Shown: one piece after another, positions 15,932-23,973 of the stretch
Layout of the letters: the number at the start of each line of letters is the position of its first letter
Position numbering within the stretch: the stretch's first letter is position 1
DNA from: Actinomycetota bacterium
GTDB lineage: Bacteria; Actinomycetota; Acidimicrobiia; Acidimicrobiales; Acidimicrobilacustridaceae
DNA length: 42,775 nt
Assembly: GCA_016185305.1 (NCBI GenBank)
Contig: JACPNV010000056.1
Span: 1-42,775, forward strand
Reading direction: 5' to 3'
The notes under the pieces: model-generated
What the model saw: the letters and a program-made list of their open reading frames with translations, nothing else
Database searches by the model: none
What the model was told of the DNA's origin: nothing
Program-made: the position numbers and the translations under genes

Positions 15932-16687
15932 ATGTACGACGAGACGACGGTTCAGCCCGTCTACCACCAGCAGCAACCAAACTTCACCAACGACGACGCC
16001 GGCACCAGCACCAAGAAGGTGCTGACGATCATCGGTGCCTGCATCGCCGCGTTGGTGGCGGTGCTCCTGACCATGTTCCTGTTCAACCGTTTCCAGAACG
16101 TCAGGCTCAGCAACGCGAGCGCCACCGGGACCGCGAGCACAGTTCGACCAGACGAGCAGGCAACCGCCGACGGCACGAGCGCGGCGTCTGCTGAGACCGC
16201 CGCGACCGGCAACGGCGCGCCGGCGTTCCCAGCAGCTGCCAACGCCCCTTCGGGCGGCAACGCTCCTTCGGGCGGCGGCGCAGTGAAGCCCGGCACCCCG
16301 GCGGGCAACAACGGCGGAGGCGCCAAGCCGCCCGCCCAGACCGGCCCGGCGCCGGTGATCACCAGCTTCACCACGCCGGAGAACATCGACTGCCACAACG
16401 GCAACTTCCAGACGTTCTCTGCCTCGTGGACGACGAAGGATGCCACCAAGACCACGATCTCGATCGACGGTCCTGGCATCTACAAGACCTACGGGCCGAA
16501 CGCCAGCGACTCGCTGCCGTTCAACTGCTCGAGCGCCCACAGCTTCAAGCTCACCGCCTACAACGCTGCTGGAAAGTCGGTCTCCAAGACCATCACGTTG
16601 CAGCCTCGCAACGTCCAGCCGCCGGCGGCGCCCGACACCGACGAGGCTCCCTCGGTCCCGCCGACCACCACAGTGCCCAAGAAGTAG
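15932..16687 (+). CDS. Single-pass membrane protein with extracytoplasmic Ig-like domain
   Basis: A 251-residue protein: a short cytoplasmic N-terminus, one membrane helix at about 27-48 (VLTIIGACIAALVAVLLTMF), then a long Ala/Gly/Pro/Thr linker (about 60-140). An Ig/PKD-like domain follows at about 143-225 (VITSFTTPENIDC, SASWTTKDATKTTISIDGPG, FKLTAYNAAGKSVSKTITL) with two Cys placed to form a disulfide, and then a Pro/Thr-rich tail. The ATG at 15932 follows GGGGGAGG. Function is unknown; a surface scaffold or stress sensor is likely. The stop TAG at 16685 is in the same frame as the following ABC ATPase, with no canonical start codon between them. Confidence 0.8.
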   Translation: MYDETTVQPVYHQQQPNFTNDDAGTSTKKVLTIIGACIAALVAVLLTMFLFNRFQNVRLSNASATGTASTVRPDEQATADGTSAASAETAATGNGAPAFPAAANAPSGGNAPSGGGAVKPGTPAGNNGGGAKPPAQTGPAPVITSFTTPENIDCHNGNFQTFSASWTTKDATKTTISIDGPGIYKTYGPNASDSLPFNCSSAHSFKLTAYNAAGKSVSKTITLQPRNVQPPAAPDTDEAPSVPPTTTVPKK

Positions 16688-16798
16688 CCGCCAGCTCGAC
16701 CACGCGACCAGCTCGACCAGAGCTCGCTCGTCGTCGCGCGCTCGCTGACGAAGACGTTCGACGAGGGGTTCGTCGCGGTCGACAGCATCGACTTCGAA

Positions 16799-17650
16799 GT
16801 GCGCGAGGGTGAGGTGTTCGGGTTCCTCGGGCCGAACGGCGCGGGCAAGAGCTCGACCATGCGGATGATCGGCTGCGTCTCGCCGATCACGGCCGGCTCG
16901 CTCTCGGTGCTGGGGCAAGACCCGAAGCACGACGGGCCCAAGATCCGGGCCCGGCTCGGCGTGGTGCCGCAAGAGGACAACCTCGACATCGAGCTGAGCG
17001 TGCTCGACAATCTCATCCTCTACGGCCGCTACTTCGGCATCCCCAAGGCAACGCTGCGGGACCGGGCGGCCGAGCTGCTCGAGTTCGTGCAGTTGAGCGA
17101 CCGGGCGAAGAGCAAGGTCGACCCGCTGTCGGGCGGCATGAAGCGCCGCCTCACGATCGCCCGTGCGCTCGTGAACGAGCCCCATCTTCTCCTGCTCGAC
17201 GAGCCGACCACCGGACTCGACCCCCAAGCTCGCCACCTCGTGTGGGAGCGGCTCTACCGGCTCAAGCAGGACGGCGTGACCCAGGTGCTCACCACCCACT
17301 ACATGGACGAAGCCGAGCGCCTGTGCGATCGGCTCGTGATCATGGACGGCGGCAAGATCGTCGACGAAGGTTCGCCGGCCGAGCTCGTCAGCCGGCATGT
17401 GACACGCGAGGTCATCGAGCTCCGCTTCAACGACACGAAGGCACGCGATGTCGCGCTGCAGCCGGTCGAACAGCTCGGCAAGCGGATCGAGCTGCTCGCC
17501 GATCGCGCCCTCATCTACGACGACGACGGCGATTCGCTGGTCGCCTCGCTGCTCGACAACGGCCTCCGCCCGACGTCGACGCTGGTGCGCCGCAGCACCC
17601 TGGAAGACGTGTTCTTGATGCTCACCGGCCGCGCGCTGGTCGAGGACTGA
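16799..17650 (+). CDS. ABC-2 type exporter ATP-binding protein (start anomalous)
   Basis: An ATPase of the DrrA/NodI type: Walker A GPNGAGKS, Q-loop VVPQEDN, signature LSGGM, Walker B LLLLDEPTTGLD, switch His in TTHYMDEAERL, and a C-terminal DrrA-like extension. The GTG at 16799 is the first canonical start. However, the family's usual N-terminal strand lies upstream in the same frame (LVVARSLTKTFDEGFVAVDS, from about 16727). Between the preceding TAG (16685-16687) and 16799 there is no in-frame ATG, GTG or TTG. Either a rare start such as the CTG at 16745 is used, or the stop is read through, or a base is wrong in the sequence. It powers the two permeases downstream; the ATPase stop is 23 bases before the first. 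Confidence 0.85.
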   Translation: MREGEVFGFLGPNGAGKSSTMRMIGCVSPITAGSLSVLGQDPKHDGPKIRARLGVVPQEDNLDIELSVLDNLILYGRYFGIPKATLRDRAAELLEFVQLSDRAKSKVDPLSGGMKRRLTIARALVNEPHLLLLDEPTTGLDPQARHLVWERLYRLKQDGVTQVLTTHYMDEAERLCDRLVIMDGGKIVDEGSPAELVSRHVTREVIELRFNDTKARDVALQPVEQLGKRIELLADRALIYDDDGDSLVASLLDNGLRPTSTLVRRSTLEDVFLMLTGRALVED

Positions 17651-17673
17651 GTCGGGGACGGAGACGCCTCGTC

Positions 17674-18454
17674 ATGGCCGCATCGGCGCTGCACTACCTC
17701 GAGCGGGAGGTGCTGATCTACCGGCGCCTCTGGCGCGGCGTCGTCTTCAGCCAGATCGTCCAACCGGTCCTGTATCTCCTTGCCATGGGCATAGGTCTCG
17801 GCGGGCTGATCGAAGCGGCCGGCAACCGCGTCGGCGACCTCAGCTACCTCCAGTTCGTCGCCCCTGGTCTCATGGCCGCGACCGTCGTGCAGAACGCCAC
17901 CGCCGAGTCACTCTGGCCGGTGATGGCCGGCACCAAGTGGATGCGCTTCTACCACGGCATGGTCGCGTCGCCGATGCGGGCAGCCGACGTCTACTACGGC
18001 AACCTCATGGGGCTCGCGCTCCGGTTCTCGATGGCGGCCACGGCGTTCCTTCTCGTCGCCACGCTCGTCGGCGCCATCCAGTCCCCGTTCGCGATCCTGG
18101 CGATCCCCGCCGCGGTCGGCGGCGCGATCGCACTGGCCGCTCCCCTCACCGCGTTCGCCGCGACCCAAGAGACCGACAAGGCGTTCCCGCTCGTCCTTCG
18201 GTTCATCACGCTGCCGATGTTCCTGTTCTCGGCCACGTTCTTCCCGTTGAGCCAGCTCCCGCCGTTGCTGCAATCGCTCGCATGGGTCTCGCCGCTGTGG
18301 CACAGCGTCGAGCTCTGCCGGTCCGCTACGACAGGGCAATGGGGTCCCGGCGGGGGCGATGGGCGCGGTCGCGCACGTGCTGGTGCTGGCGTTGTACATC
18401 ACGGCCGGCTGCGCGTGGGGCACGCGCACCTACACCAGACGGCTGGCGACATGA
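17674..18454 (+). CDS. ABC-2 type permease 1 (frameshifted near its C-terminus)
   Basis: A six-helix ABC-2 membrane subunit, about 260 residues if restored. The first 225 residues read normally from ATG 17674 (Glu-rich start, then helices such as PVLYLLAMGIGLGG and FITLPMFLFSATFFPLSQLP). After WHSVELCRSATTGQWGPGGG the frame turns into low-complexity Gly/Arg sequence. The correct end, GAVAHVLVLALYITAGCAWG followed by TRTYTRRLAT and TGA at 18452-18454, is in the +1 frame. One extra G in the five-G run at 18352-18356 explains the shift. As written, the first frame does not stop and runs on into permease 2. In the restored frame the stop overlaps the next ATG (ATGA). Confidence 0.8.
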
Positions 18455-19281
18455 AGACGGCGCAAGCACCGACGATCCCGCGCCGGCCGGGATGGACCCG
18501 TCTCCTTCCGGGTGCGTCGATGGCGCCCCCGCTTCGACTGGTCGAGCGCAACATCGTCGCGTGGCGGGGGATGTGGCTCACCTTCCTCTCGGTGCTGATC
18601 GAGCCGATCCTGTTCCTGTTCTCGATCGGCATAGGCGTCGGCGCGCTCGTCGGCGACGTCATCCTCGCGAGCGGCGAATCGGTGCCGTACCGCAACTTCG
18701 TGGCAGCCGCGCTGCTCGCAACTTCGTCGATGATGGGGCCGGTCTTCGACTCGACGTTCAACTTCTTCGTGAAGCTCAAGTACATCAAGACCTACCAGGC
18801 GACGCTCGCCACGCCGATGCGTCCCCGCGACATCGTGAGCGGCGAGCTCATGTGGTCGCTCGTCCGCGCCGGCATCTACGCGACGGCGTTCCTCGTGACG
18901 ATGTCGATCATGGGCTTGATCGAATCGTGGTGGGCGGTGCTGAGCCTGCCCGTCTCGGTCCTCATCGGCTTCGCCTTCGCCGGCGCGGGCTTGGGGGCAA
19001 CGACGTTCATGCGATCGTTCGTCGACTTCGACTATGTGAACCTCGCCATCGTCCCGATGTTCTTGTTCTCGGCCACCTTCTTCCCCCTCAGCCGCTATCC
19101 CGAGGGGCTGCAGTGGATCATCCAGATCACGCCGCTCTACCAGGGCGTCGTATTGGAGCGGGCGCTGGTGTTCGGCGACGTGAGCGTCTGGCTCTTGGTC
19201 CCGATGGCGTACTTGGTGGTCATGGGCGCTGGCGGCCTCTGGGTCGCCAGCCGGCGCCTCGGCGCGCTGCTGCTGCCGTAG
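18451..19281 (+). CDS. ABC-2 type permease 2
   Basis: A 276-residue membrane subunit, partner of the preceding permease and ATPase. Six hydrophobic segments are visible, including IEPILFLFSIGIGVGALVG, FLVTMSIMGLIESWWAVLSL and LAIVPMFLFSATFFPLSRYP. That last motif parallels the same position in permease 1, so the two are ancient duplicates forming a heterodimeric channel. The ATG at 18451 overlaps the restored stop of permease 1. The system resembles DrrAB/NodIJ exporters; substrate is unknown. It is convergent with the next gene, 11 bases away. Confidence 0.9.
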   Translation: MKTAQAPTIPRRPGWTRLLPGASMAPPLRLVERNIVAWRGMWLTFLSVLIEPILFLFSIGIGVGALVGDVILASGESVPYRNFVAAALLATSSMMGPVFDSTFNFFVKLKYIKTYQATLATPMRPRDIVSGELMWSLVRAGIYATAFLVTMSIMGLIESWWAVLSLPVSVLIGFAFAGAGLGATTFMRSFVDFDYVNLAIVPMFLFSATFFPLSRYPEGLQWIIQITPLYQGVVLERALVFGDVSVWLLVPMAYLVVMGAGGLWVASRRLGALLLP

Positions 19282-19292
19282 CCGGAGCGAGA

Positions 19293-20525
19293 TCAACCCT
19301 TCAGCTTGCAGCTCTCGCACGCGGCGGCGATCGGTTCGAGCACCAGCTTCTGGCGACACCAGCGGCAGCCGACCCGGCCATGAAAGGACAGCGCCTGATC
19401 GAGCGCAAGCGCGGTGCCGGCGAGCTCGGGCGGACCGGCCGGCGGCTGGGACGCGACCGCCGCGAACCAGAGGGCTTCGATGAGCGGGACCGCGTCGACC
19501 AGCCTCGAGCCACCGGTGTTCGTGAGCCCGAGGAACTCCGTGACGCGCCGCACGTTGGCATCGACCACCACCGGCAAGCTCTCGACCCCGGCCACGCTCG
19601 ACCGCCCGGGGAAGACGAGCATGCGGACGAACCGGATGGCGGCCGCCCGAGACGCGAGCCCGGGTACGAGTGCTCGCGAACCCGCCGGGAGTGGCCCGGA
19701 CAACTCGGCCAGCAACTCGCCTGCATCGGCTGTCCCCTCGTACACCGCCCGCTGAAGGTTCGGCGACGGCGCCGGTTCGCCGATCACCGCCTCGGCGACC
19801 ATCCTCCACCCGGCCACCTCGCCGAGGCGCGTCGTGAGCCCCTGCACTGCCAGCGCGTCGGCCAGGGTCGCCAGCTCGCGCGAGCAGACGGCCTCTGGGT
19901 CGAACAGCGAAACGTCGGCATCGAAGGCCGCGCTCACCGCGCGCCACCGACGGGGCTCTCCCCGGCCCCGGTCGAGCGACGCGCCGAAGGCCAACAGCAG
20001 GCGGCACCACACCGGGTCGACCTCGCGGGCCTCGAGCGCCCGCACGGCGATGACATCGGGGAGCGCCTCCCACCCGATGGGCACCGATCCCCGTGCGCCA
20101 AGCAGAAACGAGCCCTGGGTGAACGCGCTGGTCACTTCGGCCACGACTGCCGCCGCCCGCTCTTCGATCGAGACTGGTGGTGGCGGCAGCGACGACAGGT
20201 CGGCCGGCGGCGGTCGCTCCGAAGCGTCGCTCTCGCCGCCCGCCGGCCCGGACCCGCCCGCGATCTCGCGGCTGTTCGCGCGAGTGAAGTTCACCTCCTC
20301 AGGGCCGCACTCGTCGAAGCAGGCGACGAACCCTGCCCGTGTCCACGCCTTGGCGTAGACGTTGCCTTCGTGGGTGGCCCAGAACGGCGAGCCTGTCTTG
20401 CGCGCCGAGCGCGGCAGGCGCGACCCCATCAAGGCCTCGATCTCATCGAAGTTGAGGATCACCGCGTCGCCTTCGTACTTCTCGAGGTAACCCGTCAATC
20501 CGTCCAATCGACCCAAGAGAAACAA
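19293..20525 (-). CDS. DUF7662-like domain fused to HhH-like and zinc-ribbon modules
   Basis: A 410-residue protein with three visible parts. Residues 5-85 match the DUF7662 pattern (DGLTGYLEKY, LNFDEIEALMGSRLPRSAR, FWATHEGN, AKAWTRAGF, VNFTRA). Residues about 110-260 are unassigned. Residues about 285-385 resemble the C-terminal half of helix-hairpin-helix DNA glycosylases, with a hydrophobic helix pair and VVVDANVRRVTEFLGL, comparable to the VDTHVxR motif that holds the catalytic Asp. The C-terminus has a CxxC-x12-CxxC cluster (GCRWC and CESC), a probable zinc ribbon rather than the 4Fe-4S loop of endonuclease III. The frame opens with TTG at 20525; no ribosome site is visible, so the start is uncertain. 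A DNA-binding role is inferred. Confidence 0.75.
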   Translation of the reverse strand: MFLLGRLDGLTGYLEKYEGDAVILNFDEIEALMGSRLPRSARKTGSPFWATHEGNVYAKAWTRAGFVACFDECGPEEVNFTRANSREIAGGSGPAGGESDASERPPPADLSSLPPPPVSIEERAAAVVAEVTSAFTQGSFLLGARGSVPIGWEALPDVIAVRALEAREVDPVWCRLLLAFGASLDRGRGEPRRWRAVSAAFDADVSLFDPEAVCSRELATLADALAVQGLTTRLGEVAGWRMVAEAVIGEPAPSPNLQRAVYEGTADAGELLAELSGPLPAGSRALVPGLASRAAAIRFVRMLVFPGRSSVAGVESLPVVVDANVRRVTEFLGLTNTGGSRLVDAVPLIEALWFAAVASQPPAGPPELAGTALALDQALSFHGRVGCRWCRQKLVLEPIAAACESCKLKG

Positions 20526-20624
20526 GCTACTGCGCTCGCGATGACCCGCCGGCTTCGCAAGCTCGGCAAGCGGCTGGGCCTACACGCAGTGGTTCAACGC
20601 GCTGACGTGACAGACTGAGGCACC
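20526..20624. promoter_or_regulatory. Divergent promoter region
   Basis: A 99-base gap between the divergent DUF7662-like fusion and ATPase-TPR genes must hold both promoters. GAGG sits 6 bases before the GTG at 20625. I cannot fix -10 and -35 boxes with confidence. Confidence 0.4.
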
Positions 20625-23360
20625 GTGACCGGGGGGAGTCGTAAGCCGAGGGCCGCGGCTCGGCGCCATGTCGGGTCGAGAGGCTTCGCCGTCGCCGATG
20701 CACGCGTCGGCCACACGGTTGTGGTTCGGTCGCGCACACCGCTTGTCGGCCGGGTCGCCGAGCGCGAGCGGCTCCGGTTCGCGGCGGTGTCCGCGGCCAA
20801 GGGCCGGCCGCACGCCGTGCTGATCACCGGGCCGACGGGCATCGGCAAGTCGAGGGTGCTGGAGGAAGCCGCCTCACTCGCGTCGCAACGCGGCCTCGAG
20901 CCGGTGATGCTGGATTGCGCGTACAGCGGCGTCGGCGACTTCGCATCACTTCGCCCGCTTGCCCGGCGGTGGGCAAGCCAGCGCGACGAGTACTGGGCCG
21001 CGCCGGGCACGTCGCGCGCCGAACAAGCCGCGGCTTGGGTCGCCAAGATCGCGGCCGAGGCTCGGCGGGGGCCGTTGGTGCTGTGCCTGGACGACGTGCA
21101 CGGCGCGGACGGGGCCACGGTCATCGCGATTCGCCATCTGTTCCGATGGTGCGACGAGAACAAAATCTCCGTCGGCACCAAGCTCCTCGTCGTCGTCACC
21201 GCTGCCGATCCCACCCTGCTGGCGCTCGACGTCCCCCGCCTCGATCGGCGCGAGGACTCCCCGCTCGGTCTGGTGAACCTCCAGCCGCTTCCCGGGCTCG
21301 AGACCGTCGAGTTGGTACGCCAGTTCGGGCTGGGCGATGTGCCTCGGGCAGCAGCCGAGACCGTCGCCGAGCGGTGCGAAGGCAACCCGCTGACGGCGCG
21401 GGTGGTCACCGACCTCTTGCTGTCGAGCAGCCAGCTCGGGCCGAGCTCGCACGACCGGCACTTCGCGCTCGCGGAAGAGCTGGTCGGCCTCCCCCGCTCA
21501 CCGGTCGGCCTGATCGAGAGGCAGTTCGACGAGCTCGACGCCGCGACCCGCCGGGTTCTCGCCGCGGTGTCCACGATGGACGCCGGCGCACCAGCCGGCT
21601 GGCTCGACGAGCTCACGGGCGAGGACGACCCCACCATCGAGCACGCGCTCGAGACCGCGGCCCGGCTCGGCGTCATCGAGGTGGGCGACACGATCCGCTT
21701 CACCCATCCCCTCGGTCGCGAGCGCGCCCGCTCCGAGCTCGCGGCCCGCGAGCTCGAGGCGCTGCACGTCCGGCTGGCGCATTTCGTGCGCGGCGCCAAC
21801 GGCAGTCCGACCCTCGAGGTCGTCGAACATCTGCGCCGGGCTGGGACCCTCGTGGCACCGCAAGACCTCTTCGACGAAGCCGTGGATGCGGGACGGCTCG
21901 CGGCGAAGCGGTGTGAGTGGGACTCGGCCGCCCGCTGCCTCCAACTCGCGAGCGATACGGGGCGAAAGCTCGTCTCGGTCGACGACCGCGCGCTGGCCGC
22001 GCTCGCGCACGAGGCCGCCAAGGCGCTGCAGGCAGCAGGCGAAGTGGTCGGGGCTCGCCGGTGGGCCGAGCGCGCCGCCGAGCGAGCCGAGGCGGCGGGA
22101 GACCGTGAGACCTACGCGGCCGCGATCCTCACCGCGGTCCGGTGCCGCATCTGGGCGGGCAGCTTCGGTGACTCGATCGATGTCGACGGCGTGACCGAGG
22201 TCGCGCGCGACGTGCGTGTGTCGCCAGCCCGGCGGGCAGAGGCCGGCCTCGTCGCGTCAGAAGCAGCATGGATGGCAGGCAACAGCATGAGCTGCTTGCT
22301 GTGGTCAGCCGAGGCGTACCGCGAAGCCGAATCGGTCGGCGCCGCGGACCTCTGCGCCCAGGCCCTCGTGTCGAACGCGACCGGCCATTGGTTGCGCTTG
22401 TCGCTTGACGACGCACTCGACCAGCTACGCGCTGCGAGCGCGTGGGGCGCGCTCGTGCGCACGCCCACGAGCACCGCGATCGCCGAGGGACGGCTCGCGC
22501 TGACCTACTGGTGGCTCGGCGCGACCGAAAGGGCCATGCAGTGCTCCGAGACGGCGCTGGCTGCCGCCGATCGGGCCAGCACGCCGCTGGAGCGGGCGAT
22601 CCCCCTGACTGCTAGCGCCGCGATCAGTGCGTGTCGCGGCGACCACGAGCGCGCTCTCAGCGGGACGGCCGAAGCCGAGCTGCTCAGCTCCCTCTCGGGC
22701 GACAACTGGTCGGCGGCGCTTGCGTTCCCGACGGCGGCAGCCAGCGCCGCGTGGCACGGCCACCTCGGCGAGGCACGTGCGCAACTCGATCGCTGGCAGT
22801 CCACGCTGCCGACCCGGCCGAGCGGCGCCGGCAGCCTCAGCAAGGCGATGATCGACGCGCACCATGCGTACCTCGCACTGCTCGCGGGCGGCCGCGACCG
22901 CAGTTGGCTGTCCGGCGCGACGCCTCCACCCTTCAACCCGGCGGCGTACCTGCGCATCATCGGCAGCTCCACGTTCTTCGGACTTGCCGTCGAGGCCGCA
23001 CAGACGCTCGAACAGCCCGAGACCGGCGCGCTGCTGCTGCCCTACCTGGAGGACGCCTACGCGGCCGGGCAGATGATCACGACCGGTTGGCCCCAGCTCA
23101 TCCCCCGCCTGGTCGCGGCGGCGGCCCGCCTCGCCGGGGACGCGGAGCTCGCCTACGAGGGCGTGCAGCAGGCCGAGCGGCTCGCACGTGCTGGCGACCT
23201 GACGTTCGAGCTCGGCCGCACGCACGTCGAGACCGCCCGCTGCGTTGCCGCCTTGGGGCGGCCCGCAGACGCGGTGAAGCTCCTCCGGTCGGCTCACCGG
23301 ATCGCCGACGACTACGACTTCGACCTGCTTGGCCAAGAGATCGATCAGGTCAGGTGCTGA
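20625..23360 (+). CDS. Large STAND/LAL-like ATPase with TPR-type helical repeats, no output domain
   Basis: A 911-residue protein. Residues about 38-330 form a signal-transduction ATPase domain: TPLVGRVAERERL, Walker A ITGPTGIGKSR, Walker B LVLCLDDVHGAD, sensor-like LLVVVTAADP and the GNPLTARVV helix. Residues about 330-420 look like a winged-helix segment. From about 430 to the end are helical Ala/Leu/Glu-rich repeats of TPR type. Proteins with this core usually carry a LuxR helix-turn-helix at the C-terminus or an adenylate cyclase domain at the N-terminus; neither is present. The GTG at 20625 follows GAGG. It may signal through a partner. Divergent from the DUF7662-like gene. Confidence 0.85.
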   Translation: MTGGSRKPRAAARRHVGSRGFAVADARVGHTVVVRSRTPLVGRVAERERLRFAAVSAAKGRPHAVLITGPTGIGKSRVLEEAASLASQRGLEPVMLDCAYSGVGDFASLRPLARRWASQRDEYWAAPGTSRAEQAAAWVAKIAAEARRGPLVLCLDDVHGADGATVIAIRHLFRWCDENKISVGTKLLVVVTAADPTLLALDVPRLDRREDSPLGLVNLQPLPGLETVELVRQFGLGDVPRAAAETVAERCEGNPLTARVVTDLLLSSSQLGPSSHDRHFALAEELVGLPRSPVGLIERQFDELDAATRRVLAAVSTMDAGAPAGWLDELTGEDDPTIEHALETAARLGVIEVGDTIRFTHPLGRERARSELAARELEALHVRLAHFVRGANGSPTLEVVEHLRRAGTLVAPQDLFDEAVDAGRLAAKRCEWDSAARCLQLASDTGRKLVSVDDRALAALAHEAAKALQAAGEVVGARRWAERAAERAEAAGDRETYAAAILTAVRCRIWAGSFGDSIDVDGVTEVARDVRVSPARRAEAGLVASEAAWMAGNSMSCLLWSAEAYREAESVGAADLCAQALVSNATGHWLRLSLDDALDQLRAASAWGALVRTPTSTAIAEGRLALTYWWLGATERAMQCSETALAAADRASTPLERAIPLTASAAISACRGDHERALSGTAEAELLSSLSGDNWSAALAFPTAAASAAWHGHLGEARAQLDRWQSTLPTRPSGAGSLSKAMIDAHHAYLALLAGGRDRSWLSGATPPPFNPAAYLRIIGSSTFFGLAVEAAQTLEQPETGALLLPYLEDAYAAGQMITTGWPQLIPRLVAAAARLAGDAELAYEGVQQAERLARAGDLTFELGRTHVETARCVAALGRPADAVKLLRSAHRIADDYDFDLLGQEIDQVRC

Positions 23361-23464
23361 GCGCCATCCATCCTCACCGGTAGGCACTCAAGTCGCCGCG
23401 CCATCAGCCGACAAGGAGAACCACAGGCGGAACCCTCGGGATCTACGACAACGGAGGTGGGACC

Positions 23465-23911
23465 GTGCCCCAGAACGCGCTATCCATCCACCAGTTCCGC
23501 GCCCTGCGCTGGCTCGACGAGTTCTTCGGTACCGACGACAGCGCCGAGCGGAACCGCCGGTACGGCGCCGCGCTCGACCGACTCGACGACGCCGCTTTCG
23601 ACGTGTTGGGCCAGACCGTCGCGGGCGTCCAGCAGATCACCCAACAGAGCGCCCCCGACCCGCTTGATCACCTCGATCGGCACTGGCTGTCGGGCTCGTA
23701 CTTCCCGGGCGTGGATGCGACGGTCGTTCGCCGCTCGCTGCAGGATGGCTACCGCTCGGCCATCGCCGATGCCCAGAAGGCCGGGCTCCCCCTCCACTCG
23801 GTGTGGGTGTGTGGCACCGAAGACTCGTCATCGTCGGACTTCCGAGTCGACCACGTCGTCGGACCGACGGCGGTCACCGTCGCGATCATCACGCCGCGTC
23901 CCCAGGCCTGA
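23465..23911 (+). CDS. Hypothetical protein
   Basis: A 148-residue soluble protein, acidic, with helical segments (FRALRWLDEFFG, LDRLDDAAFDVLGQTVAGVQQI) and a C-terminal beta-rich part (HSVWVCGTEDSSSSDF, HVVGPTAVTVAIITPRP). No membrane helix or signal peptide. I do not recognise the family. The GTG at 23465 has a strong GGAGGTGG 7-8 bases upstream, which supports translation. It is 104 bases after the ATPase-TPR gene, same strand, and may be co-transcribed. Confidence 0.7.
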   Translation: MPQNALSIHQFRALRWLDEFFGTDDSAERNRRYGAALDRLDDAAFDVLGQTVAGVQQITQQSAPDPLDHLDRHWLSGSYFPGVDATVVRRSLQDGYRSAIADAQKAGLPLHSVWVCGTEDSSSSDFRVDHVVGPTAVTVAIITPRPQA

Positions 23912-23973
23912 ACGACCCCGGCCACAGATCCCTCGCTGGGTCTATCCCGCCGGCGACGTGTCACACTCGACCG

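Noticed and set aside
17242..19281. A single 679-residue open frame covering both ABC-2 permeases
   Set aside because: Its first 140 residues are a shadow of the ATPase gene, and the join between the permeases is an out-of-frame stretch. Two separate permeases with a frameshift in the first explain it better.
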